Origin: UBA11865 sp041570195
Lineage (GTDB): Bacteria; Chloroflexota; Anaerolineae; Promineifilales; Promineifilaceae
DNA: 64,000 nucleotides
Assembly: GCA_041570195.1 (NCBI GenBank)
Contig: JBFFWQ010000017.1
Span: forward strand, 3,737-67,736
Direction of reading: 5' to 3'
Translations under genes and position numbers: made by a program
Shown here: piece by piece, positions 9,226 to 16,465 of the stretch
How positions within the stretch are numbered: position 1 is the stretch's first letter
Layout of the letters: every line of letters begins with the position of its first letter
The notes under the pieces: model-generated
Database searches by the model: none
What the model saw: only the letters and a program-made list of their open reading frames with translations
Told to the model about the DNA's origin: nothing

Positions 9226-10422
9226 ATGCATATCCGATTCTTCAATACCTTCGAACCAGTAACGACCTTTTACAGGGACCTGATACCTGCTTTGGCTGCC
9301 CAGGGCATCGAAAGCGAATTGGTCATTTCCAGCATGGAGTATCGGCCCGGCCGCGAACCGTTGGAAAGCAGCCTCGATCACCCGCTCATTCATATCCGCC
9401 GGGTGAAAGCGGGACAAGGGCTAGCGACCAGCAGAGCGCAGAAAGTATGGGCGATGGTCAGCTATACCCTAGGTGCCGTGATTTACTCGCTGTTTGGCCG
9501 GTCAGTTGATCTCAACTTCTTCATGACTCAGCCGCCATTGTTTTCACTGTGGGGTTATCTCCTGCGCTTACTGAGACGTCAGCGCTATGTTTGCCTGGTG
9601 ATGGATCTCTACCCCGATGGCGCGATTAAAGGTGGCTTGCTGCCCGAAAACGGCTCGATCACCCAGTTCTTAACTGCTACATCCCGTTTTGCCTTGAAGA
9701 ACGCAGATGCCGTGGTCGTCATCGGCCGCTGCACGCGGGATTTGCTGCATCACGATGGCATGCCAGAAGCAAAGCTGCATCTGATCCCTAACTGGGTCAA
9801 TAATGCTGAGATTCAGCCCATATCTTCCGCTGAAAATAGACTCTTAACAGACTGGGATTTGACCGATCGGTTTGTCGTCCTTTACTCAGGCAATATGGGC
9901 GTCTCTCATTTCTTTGACGATATCCTGGAGTCGGCAAAGCGACTTAAAGACACAGATGATATTCGATTTGTATTTATTGGCGCTGGGTCCCGGCGCAGAG
10001 AAATCGAAGCAGCTCGAGTAACGTATGGGCTCGATAACGTGATGTTTTTCCCTTATCAGCCCTTGGATCGCCTTTCGGAAAGCTTGAGCGCGGCCGATAT
10101 CCACTATGTCTGTCTGCGCGATGGTTTTGAGGGGTCGGCCGTTCCCTCCAAGGCTTATGGCGCCCTGGCGGTAGGCAAGCCGCTACTCTATCAAGGCTCA
10201 ACATCTGGCGAGATTGCCCGTATGGTGTTGGAGGAGAGAATCGGAACCGTCGTCCCACTCTATGACGCTCATGCTTTGACCCAGGCCATTCTACGCTATT
10301 ATCAAGACCCCGATCGCAGGCTAGCCGAGGGCGATCGGGCCCGGCGGTTGAACGAGCGAGTTTACAATAGGGAACACTCGATTCAAAGCTACCTGGCTTT
10401 GTTCCAACGAATCGCAGAGTAA
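9226..10422 (+). CDS. Glycosyltransferase family 4 (WbuB-like)
   Basis: A 398-residue GT4 enzyme of the WbuB-like group. The N-terminal segment MHIRFFNTFEPVTTFYRDL resembles the start of WbuB-type transferases; the donor domain has VVLYSGNMGVSHFFDDIL and the shortened donor-binding region GSAVPSKAYGALAVGKPLL. ATG 9226 is chosen over GTG 9205 because it gives the family N-terminus and removes the overlap with the acetyltransferase. It should act in the cytoplasm on the lipid-linked intermediate. It is the third GT4 enzyme of the cluster, so with the initiating sugar transferase the repeat unit probably contains at least four sugars (inference). Confidence 0.85.
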   Translation: MHIRFFNTFEPVTTFYRDLIPALAAQGIESELVISSMEYRPGREPLESSLDHPLIHIRRVKAGQGLATSRAQKVWAMVSYTLGAVIYSLFGRSVDLNFFMTQPPLFSLWGYLLRLLRRQRYVCLVMDLYPDGAIKGGLLPENGSITQFLTATSRFALKNADAVVVIGRCTRDLLHHDGMPEAKLHLIPNWVNNAEIQPISSAENRLLTDWDLTDRFVVLYSGNMGVSHFFDDILESAKRLKDTDDIRFVFIGAGSRRREIEAARVTYGLDNVMFFPYQPLDRLSESLSAADIHYVCLRDGFEGSAVPSKAYGALAVGKPLLYQGSTSGEIARMVLEERIGTVVPLYDAHALTQAILRYYQDPDRRLAEGDRARRLNERVYNREHSIQSYLALFQRIAE

Positions 10423-10451
10423 CACATTAGGCGGTAGATACCTGGTGAACC

Positions 10452-11189
10452 ATGAACAGACAATACCTTCGCTTCAAGTGGTCCCATGACCTGTTGGTTC
10501 ACCGCCTGGCAGTCAGGTCTTATAATTCGATCATGCGCTTAGTGCCGTTCAGGATCAAGTATGGCATAGGCAGAAGGCTAAGAGCAGGTAGCTTTCCATA
10601 CTTGCTTGTGGACGATGGATCAATTGTGGTGCAAGTTGGCGCTCCGAGTGACACCTTATTGGCCGGCCGTTCGAGGGGTATGTACTTCTGTTTGTTTGCC
10701 GGACCACGGGGAAAGGTGGTCATTATAGAACCAGATGCTTCAAGCGTTAGAGCATTCGAGTCAATGGCTGAGCGGCAAGAAATCCAAAATGCTGTATTCT
10801 GCTCAACCGCAGCCTGGTCGCGAGAGGAATACCTGCAAATCTACATCAACGATTCGCATCCCGCGTCCAGTTTCAGCAAAGGTTGCAAGGAGTATGATGC
10901 GGATCGATTAGAATCATTCCGCTTGGTGGAGGTTCGTGCAAACACGATCGACTGTTTGCTTAATGAGCAGGGTATCACAAAGGTCGATCTCGTAAGCGTT
11001 ACGACCAACGGAGCCGAGAAAGAGATATTGAGTGGAATGAAGGGTCTGATAGCTTCCGGATTACCCTACATTAGCCTTGCCATTACCGGAGAAGGCTATA
11101 TTGGCATGATGGGCGACTTGGGTTATGAGCTTCTCGCGTATGACGATCGCGGTTTTACCTTTGGAAGAATCGAAAGGGATCATGCCTGA
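10452..11189 (+). CDS. FkbM family methyltransferase
   Basis: A 245-residue protein of the FkbM methyltransferase family, SAM-dependent enzymes that often O-methylate sugars. The recognisable parts are VVQVGAPSDTLLAGRS (SAM-binding loop region), the acidic VIIEPDASSVRAFE following strand 2, and the C-terminal block VSVTTNGAEKEILSGMKG, which is the FkbM signature DVEGxExxxLxG in a diverged form: the usual Asp-Val-Glu-Gly has become Thr-Thr-Asn-Gly. That divergence leaves activity uncertain. It overlaps the following sulfotransferase by 8 bases, so it is part of the same transcript. Confidence 0.78.
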   Translation: MNRQYLRFKWSHDLLVHRLAVRSYNSIMRLVPFRIKYGIGRRLRAGSFPYLLVDDGSIVVQVGAPSDTLLAGRSRGMYFCLFAGPRGKVVIIEPDASSVRAFESMAERQEIQNAVFCSTAAWSREEYLQIYINDSHPASSFSKGCKEYDADRLESFRLVEVRANTIDCLLNEQGITKVDLVSVTTNGAEKEILSGMKGLIASGLPYISLAITGEGYIGMMGDLGYELLAYDDRGFTFGRIERDHA

Positions 11190-12039
11190 ATTCCAACCAG
11201 TCATCATAATTGGCGCAGCTCGCTCAGGCACCAAGTTGGTTCGGGACCTGGTGGCCTCTCACCCGGCCGTGGATCGGGTTCCGTATGATATCAACTATAT
11301 CTGGCGGCTGGGAAATGAAGAGTATATTCATGACGAGCTTCCACCAGAATTGCTGACGGCGGACAAAAGAGGCCGAATAGTGGCAGGAATCGGCCGGTAC
11401 AGTGCCGGATCGCCCTTTCTCATTGAAAAAACAGTCAGCAACTGTTTGCGCGTGCCCTTTGTGCGGGCTGTTTTTCCGGATGCGTTGTTCATCCATTTGC
11501 TGCGTGAGGGCCGGGACGTGGTTGAATCGAGTTATCGCCAATGGAATTCCCGTCCCAATTGGACATACATCGCCAGAAAAGCCCTTACTTTTCCCCACAT
11601 TGAAGCGTTCGGTTATGCGCGTTATTATGCTGGTTACGCCCTGCGCCGGTCATTTCGCCGGGCACAGGCGGTTAAGATTGACACCTGGGGTCCCCGATAT
11701 GAGGGCATCGACCGCGATTTGGCCGATCTGGATTTGCTTCGAGTGTGCGCGCTTCAATGGACAAAATGCGTTCAGAAAGCCGCGACCAGCCTGGCCCAAC
11801 TAACGCCTGATCGAGCCATGACGATTCATTACGAAGAATTCGTTCAGCGCCCCCAAGAGCATCTGGAGCGGATCGCGTGCTTTGCCTCTATTGATCCCCA
11901 GCCTTATGCTAACAGTCCAGAAGTGGTGTCCGTTACAACCAGTTTTGTCGGCAAGGGCCGGAAGAATCTTAATTCTGATCAACTCGAATCAATAGCTCCG
12001 CTCATGGAAGATACATTACGAGAATGGAACTATCAATGA
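11182..12039 (+). CDS. Sulfotransferase family protein
   Basis: The third sulfotransferase of the cluster, 285 residues when started at ATG 11182; this start has a GAAAGGG ribosome site just upstream, and MPEFQPVIIIGAARSGT is a normal family N-terminus, whereas the longer reading from 11125 lies inside the FkbM gene. The 5'-phosphosulfate loop is GAARSGTKLVRDLV and the 3'-phosphate loop is LLREGRDVVESSYRQW. This fits the Sulfotransfer_3 group, distinct from the protein at 6659, so the two likely act on different positions or sugars. The 8-base overlap with the preceding gene supports coupled translation. Confidence 0.85.
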   Translation: MPEFQPVIIIGAARSGTKLVRDLVASHPAVDRVPYDINYIWRLGNEEYIHDELPPELLTADKRGRIVAGIGRYSAGSPFLIEKTVSNCLRVPFVRAVFPDALFIHLLREGRDVVESSYRQWNSRPNWTYIARKALTFPHIEAFGYARYYAGYALRRSFRRAQAVKIDTWGPRYEGIDRDLADLDLLRVCALQWTKCVQKAATSLAQLTPDRAMTIHYEEFVQRPQEHLERIACFASIDPQPYANSPEVVSVTTSFVGKGRKNLNSDQLESIAPLMEDTLREWNYQ

Positions 12040-12177
12040 GCAATTTGACACTTTTTCATTCCTGGAGGATGAATTGCCGTGAAACCCAGTTTCTTCAGGT
12101 AATAGAGGCCAAAAAGAATACCCTATCTAAATTGTAGCCCACAAGGCATCTTGACTTATCCAATCCATTGCTCTGAG

Positions 12178-12831
12178 ATGTCCAAACGTCTATTCGACAT
12201 CATCGTTGCCTTTCCTTTTCTGGTATTGACCTGGCCCCTGATAGCGATTGGTGGTATCGCTGCCAAGATGAGTTCGCCGGGGCCAGCGTTTTTCTTGTCC
12301 AAGCGGGCAGGTTTGCACAACCGTCCTTTCTATCTAGTGAAGATCCGGACCATGGTTGCCGGAGAAGAAAAAAACAGCAGCCGGATCTCGGAAAAAGACG
12401 ATATGCGTGTAACCCGGGCCGGAAGAATTCTGCGCAAATCAAAGCTCGACGAGTTACCCCAATTCTGGAATGTCTTGCGCGGTGATATGTCGATCGTAGG
12501 GCCGCGGCCTGAGGACTGGGACATCGTTCAGCATAATTATACGCATGAGCAACGACGATCCCTTGAAGTTCGGCCGGGCATAACTTCCCCGGCCCAGGTG
12601 CGTTGGTTTCCAGATATGACTTACCATGACCCACCACCAGAAGGCATCTCCATGGAGGAGTATTATCTCGAGCGGCATCTGCCAGCCAAACTTGCTGTAG
12701 AGTTGCGCTACATAGACCAGCGCAATCTGCTTCTGGACTTCAAGATATTGGCTCAAACCGCATGGTGCCTGCTCATACATTCATGGCTGGTTCCTCCCGA
12801 AGTGCAAAGTGTCGAGGTTGGCGATTCTTAG
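12178..12831 (+). CDS. Undecaprenyl-phosphate sugar phosphotransferase (initiating sugar transferase)
   Basis: A 217-residue bacterial sugar transferase of the WcaJ/EpsL/PglC type, which starts repeat-unit synthesis by moving a sugar-1-phosphate onto undecaprenyl phosphate. The N-terminal membrane hairpin (KRLFDIIVAFPFLVLTWPLI), SPGPAFFLSKRAG, the RTM segment, KLDELPQFWNVLRGDMSIVGPRP and the RPGITSPAQ region are all standard family signatures. ATG 12178 matches the family start. TTG 12151 is an alternative because AAGG lies five bases before it while ATG 12178 lacks a ribosome site. A gap of 138 bases separates it from the sulfotransferase, the widest in this half of the cluster. Confidence 0.92.
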   Translation: MSKRLFDIIVAFPFLVLTWPLIAIGGIAAKMSSPGPAFFLSKRAGLHNRPFYLVKIRTMVAGEEKNSSRISEKDDMRVTRAGRILRKSKLDELPQFWNVLRGDMSIVGPRPEDWDIVQHNYTHEQRRSLEVRPGITSPAQVRWFPDMTYHDPPPEGISMEEYYLERHLPAKLAVELRYIDQRNLLLDFKILAQTAWCLLIHSWLVPPEVQSVEVGDS

Positions 12832-12834
12832 CCC

Positions 12835-13536
12835 ATGGAATTGAAACACGGTGTAGCCAGGGAAGACTTAAAGGCGGGAACCGTCATCCTTCCTCATTCT
12901 ATCGCCGACCCCATCGAACGCCCTGATCTGGTCGGCCCTGTTTTGGTCCGTGATGTTAAGCATGGCGGCGCAATCATAAGCAAGGATCTCAGCGCAAACG
13001 ATAATCTCCTCTGTGCGTTTGCCGATATTGCCAAGCTCGACCAACTAGTTGCTTTGGATCAGCAAACCTTCGCCGAGCTTGGTCAAAGGTATGCAGATGA
13101 ACCATGGATAGCAGCTAACTTCGCTCATCCATTGCCTGATAAACCGGGGTTAAGCTACGTGATGTTGGCTGCAGATGGCAGATTATTGGGCTTTTGGATC
13201 GCCTCCCAGCGAAATAGTGGCCAGGCCCATACCCATCGAGTGGCTGTTGTGACTGGATGCCGGAATGGTGTGGTTTCCCGCCAGCTATTTGCCGCCCATT
13301 GGAAAGCTGTGGTCGAACGACCAGGCATAAAGTCACTCACACTTGAGGTTGGCTCCGGCAACAAGCGGGCGCAGGCATTTTATCGTACGCTGGGATACAT
13401 TCAGGCAAATGCAATGGACACCTGCTCGTACCTGGAGCGACACCAGCGGCTCGAGGTTGTGAGAGGTCTAGAGATAGTCAGTCCTAGCGGCTATCTTAGC
13501 AGACTGATGACTCGAATGATGGAAACGAACCGATAA
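12835..13536 (+). CDS. SAF-like domain fused to GNAT acetyltransferase
   Basis: A 233-residue protein with two parts. Residues 1 to about 55 (AREDLKAGTVILPHSI, then ERPDLVGPVLVRDVKHGGAIISKDL) look like the SAF domain found at the C-terminus of NeuB-type sialic acid synthases, with the typical Arg-Pro and the Lys/His-Gly-Gly turn. Residues from about 65 onward fit a GNAT N-acetyltransferase: YVMLAADGRLLGFWIA, then VSRQLFAAHW, then LEVGSGNKRAQAFYRTLGY, the classical C-terminal GNAT motif. No NeuB barrel is present in the window. Position next to WbqC, a deacetylase and an aminotransferase suggests N-acylation of an amino sugar. The fusion is read directly from one uninterrupted frame; the SAF assignment is by eye. 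Confidence 0.65.
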   Translation: MELKHGVAREDLKAGTVILPHSIADPIERPDLVGPVLVRDVKHGGAIISKDLSANDNLLCAFADIAKLDQLVALDQQTFAELGQRYADEPWIAANFAHPLPDKPGLSYVMLAADGRLLGFWIASQRNSGQAHTHRVAVVTGCRNGVVSRQLFAAHWKAVVERPGIKSLTLEVGSGNKRAQAFYRTLGYIQANAMDTCSYLERHQRLEVVRGLEIVSPSGYLSRLMTRMMETNR

Positions 13537-13540
13537 ATAT

Positions 13541-14239
13541 ATGTCTATATGTGTGATAAGCCAGCCGAGGTTTTTCCCAGGACTACATTATCTTCATCGC
13601 ATGATGAACGCCGACATCTTTGTGATCCTTGATACGGTCCAGTTTAATCCACGACATGAAGAAAACCGAACGAAATTGAAAAGCCCAAAAGGATGGAGTT
13701 GGCTAACCGTTCCAATAAAAAAGGAAAGCCGCTCGCAACTTATCCGCCAGACCTGTATAAACAATGAGATCCTATGGCAACGCAAAGCCTTGGGCACGTT
13801 ACAGTCCTTGTACGGCCGGGCAGACTTCTATCATCAATATACTGCGGAGATAACAGCCATTATCGAGACGCCCTACCAGCAGCTAGTCCAGCTGGATCGA
13901 CGCTCATGGGATCCGGCTCTGCGCCTGTTGAATATTGGCTGCCGCTTCATCTCTGCGTCCGAATTGCCTGTTACAGGTCAGGGGTCCGGTTACCTCTTAA
14001 ACATTTGTTCATATCTGGAGGCTAAGAGTTACCTTTCCGGGGCATTTGGGCGAGAATATCTTGATCTGAAGGCATTTCATTCCTTGGGAATCAACACCTT
14101 GTTCCATGAGTACGACTACCCGTCTTACTCGCAACGCTTCGGTGATTTTGTTCCATTCCTCAGCTATCTTGACATGCTATTCAATGTTGGACTCAATCGG
14201 GACGAGGTCCTATCGGGTGGAAGAATTGTTAATTCGTAA
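13541..14239 (+). CDS. WbqC family protein
   Basis: A 232-residue member of the WbqC-like family, found in O-antigen and capsule clusters. The N-terminal block (ISQPRFFPGLHYLHRMMNAD, then FVILDTVQFNPRHEENRTKLK, then GWSWLTVPIKK) matches the family pattern of Q-P-x-x-x-P-x-x-x-Y and a D-x-V-Q-F segment with a conserved N-R. The biochemical role of WbqC is not firmly established; members are usually next to aminotransferases and deacetylases for amino sugars, as here. It starts four bases after the SAF-GNAT stop. A function in modifying the amino sugar made by the neighbours is an inference. Confidence 0.85.
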   Translation: MSICVISQPRFFPGLHYLHRMMNADIFVILDTVQFNPRHEENRTKLKSPKGWSWLTVPIKKESRSQLIRQTCINNEILWQRKALGTLQSLYGRADFYHQYTAEITAIIETPYQQLVQLDRRSWDPALRLLNIGCRFISASELPVTGQGSGYLLNICSYLEAKSYLSGAFGREYLDLKAFHSLGINTLFHEYDYPSYSQRFGDFVPFLSYLDMLFNVGLNRDEVLSGGRIVNS

Positions 14240-14329
14240 GACCTAAACGAAACAGATAGGACCGAGCTGGCTCCAACCAACTTGACGCGGTAATTGACAA
14301 TCATGACGATTAAAAGGTTTCTATAGAAA

Positions 14330-15088
14330 ATGAGCAAGACCGTACTTGTTATTGCAGCCCATCCGGATGACGAAGTTCTGGGCCTGGGTGGGACGGTGGC
14401 GCGACACGGGCTCTTGGGTGATCGGGTCATTGTCGGTCTGATAGCTGACGTGGGCAAAGTCCGCTACGAACAGGAGACGATCGACTTGGTGCGTGAATAC
14501 ACGCGGAAGTCAGCCACTATTTTGGGGATTGAAAGCCTCCATTTCGGTGGTTTTCCAGATCAGGCTTTGGAATTACTGCCGCTAATTGAAATCACCCAGT
14601 GGATCGAGTCGTTAATTGCTGACACGCAACCAGAGGTGATTTACACCCATCATAAGGGGGATATCAACAACGATCATCTACTTGTTCATAAGGCGACGCT
14701 GACAGCCACCCGTCCCTACAACGCTGCTTCAGTGAAACGAATCTTAACTTTCGAAACCCCATCGGCTAGCGAATGGTCTGGACCTTATCCAGAGAATCTC
14801 TTTGCGCCTAACGTGTTGGTCGATATCACCGCCACACTTGAGCGAAAGTTAGAAGCGATGGCGGCTTACCATACCGAAACAAGAGCCTTCCCCCACCCCA
14901 GATCGCTCGAGTCATTGCAGGCCAGGGCCGCTTTTTGGGGTAGCCAGATCGGGGTACAAGCCGCGGAACCCTTCTTTATGGTGCGCGAGATACTGAAAAG
15001 AGGGACAGCCTTTTGCCGTTTGCTTTGCCCGACCTGGATGAAACAGACTTGTCCCAGATTAAGGAGGTGCTGGAATCGGGTTGGCTGA
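14330..15088 (+). CDS. PIG-L family deacetylase
   Basis: A 252-residue PIG-L/LmbE-type zinc deacetylase, which removes acetyl from N-acetylated sugars or related compounds. The metal and catalytic motif AAHPDDEVLGLGGT (residues 9-22) is intact, and YTHHKGDINNDHLLVHKAT holds the second metal-binding histidines (the HxxDxxxDH-like segment). The reading frame runs 76 bases into the aminotransferase gene. The last 20 or so residues (CRLLCPTWMKQTCPRL) look like out-of-frame extension rather than family sequence, which suggests a mutation moved the original stop. Located between WbqC and DegT, it probably deacetylates an intermediate of the amino-sugar pathway. Confidence 0.85.
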   Translation: MSKTVLVIAAHPDDEVLGLGGTVARHGLLGDRVIVGLIADVGKVRYEQETIDLVREYTRKSATILGIESLHFGGFPDQALELLPLIEITQWIESLIADTQPEVIYTHHKGDINNDHLLVHKATLTATRPYNAASVKRILTFETPSASEWSGPYPENLFAPNVLVDITATLERKLEAMAAYHTETRAFPHPRSLESLQARAAFWGSQIGVQAAEPFFMVREILKRGTAFCRLLCPTWMKQTCPRLRRCWNRVG

Positions 15089-16182
15089 CTACGGGGCCCA
15101 AGACCACCCAGTTCGAGGCAGCTTTCGCTGCGGCCGTTGGGGCCAAAGAGGCGATCGCCGTCAACTCTTGCACGGCTGCCATGCACCTGGCCCTGGAAGC
15201 CATCGACCTGCGACCAGGGGATGAGGTAATCACCACCTCCTACACCTTCGCCGCCACGGCCGAAGTCATCCGTTACTTCGATGCCCGGCCGATTTTGGTA
15301 GATATCCGAGCCCATGATTTTAACATCGACCCGGAGTTGATTGAAGCGGCCGTCAGCAGGCGGACGCGGGCCATCCTACCCGTTCACGTCGGCGGCTTGC
15401 CGGCCGAGATGGAAGCGATCCGGACCATTGCACACCAAAATCAATTAGCCGTTGTCGAAGACGCCGCTCATGCCTTCCCGGCCAGGTACAAAGGTAACCC
15501 CATCGGTTATTCGGCTACGGCCGAAGATGGCGCCCCAGCCCACTTCGCCTGTTTCTCCTTTTACGCCACTAAGAGCATAACCACTGGGGAAGGCGGGATG
15601 ATTTGCACCGGGGACAAAGCTCTGGCCGAGCGCTGCCGGGTGATGGCGCTACATGGTATCAGCAAGGATGCCTGGAAACGCTACACGAATGAAGGCTCTT
15701 GGTATTATGAGATCATTGCCCCAGGCTACAAATACAATATGACCGACATCGCCGCCGGTTTGGGTCTGGCCCAGCTAGCCAAGGCGGAAATAATGCGTCA
15801 GCGTCGGGAGGAGATCGCCCTACGTTATAATTCAGCCTTTGAGCAAGAAGACGCCCTGCAAGTACCATTCGATCGCCAAAACTGCCAGCATGCCTGGCAC
15901 CTATATATGTTGCGCCTAAACCTGGACCACCTCGTTATCGACAGGACTCGCTTCATTAAAGAGCTACGAAAGCGTAATATCGGCGCCAGTGTCCATTTCA
16001 TTCCCCTGCACCTGCACCCTTATTACCGACAAACCTACGGCTACCGGCCTGAGGATCTTCCTCTCGCGTTTGAAGAGTATCAGCGCCAGGTTTCCCTCCC
16101 CCTGTATAGCAAAATGGTGGAACAGGACGTGGACGATGTTATTGAGGCTGTCCTGGAGATTGTGACTTGTTTCAGTCACTAA
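15013..16182 (+). CDS. DegT/DnrJ/EryC1/StrS sugar aminotransferase
   Basis: A 389-residue PLP-dependent aminotransferase that converts a keto sugar nucleotide to an amino sugar. FALPDLDETDL and SGWLTTGPKTTQFE form the usual N-terminus, VVEDAAHA (Asp150) holds the PLP pyridine nitrogen, and FYATKSITTGEGGM contains the Schiff-base lysine (Lys187). The start is the TTG at 15013: an AGAGGG ribosome site sits eight bases before it and no ATG fits the family N-terminus. It therefore overlaps the deacetylase by 76 bases. The likely substrate is the 4-keto or 3-keto product of the dehydratase encoded next (16466), by analogy with PglE/WbpE-type partners. Confidence 0.9.
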   Translation: MPFALPDLDETDLSQIKEVLESGWLTTGPKTTQFEAAFAAAVGAKEAIAVNSCTAAMHLALEAIDLRPGDEVITTSYTFAATAEVIRYFDARPILVDIRAHDFNIDPELIEAAVSRRTRAILPVHVGGLPAEMEAIRTIAHQNQLAVVEDAAHAFPARYKGNPIGYSATAEDGAPAHFACFSFYATKSITTGEGGMICTGDKALAERCRVMALHGISKDAWKRYTNEGSWYYEIIAPGYKYNMTDIAAGLGLAQLAKAEIMRQRREEIALRYNSAFEQEDALQVPFDRQNCQHAWHLYMLRLNLDHLVIDRTRFIKELRKRNIGASVHFIPLHLHPYYRQTYGYRPEDLPLAFEEYQRQVSLPLYSKMVEQDVDDVIEAVLEIVTCFSH

Positions 16183-16325
16183 TCCGTGTCAATCGTCACT
16201 TGATCGGCGATGAGTTTTCATGAATAATATCACATAGGAAAGACTCTCGTTTTTGTCGGTCATCGTGCCGCGGGCAAAGCCACAAGTCACCGTTTCGGCC
16301 GTGGCAGGGTGATAGCAGGAGCTTT

Positions 16326-16360
16326 TCTAGACCGACAAGATTGCTGTCGTCTGGTCTAGA
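16326..16360 (+). repeat. Two-tier inverted repeat in the 283-bp gap before the dehydratase gene
   Basis: In the gap 16183-16465 the arms TCTAGAC (16326-16332) and GTCTAGA (16354-16360) enclose a second pair, CGACA (16333-16337) and TGTCG (16345-16349), with loop AGATTGC and a bulge on the 3' side. This would fold as a 12-bp stacked hairpin. No T run follows, so a simple intrinsic terminator is unlikely; a protein-binding site or a leader structure ahead of the dehydratase and ligase genes is possible. Nothing else recognisable was seen in the gap. Confidence 0.45.
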
Positions 16361-16465
16361 TACTGTAGCCAGAGCCGTTGTTGGTGGAGTGAGCCCGGAA
16401 GTTGCGGCATACACTCCTCCGGACTTCAAGGGTGTGGCGCATCAAGGTCACAAGTCGTTACTGCC

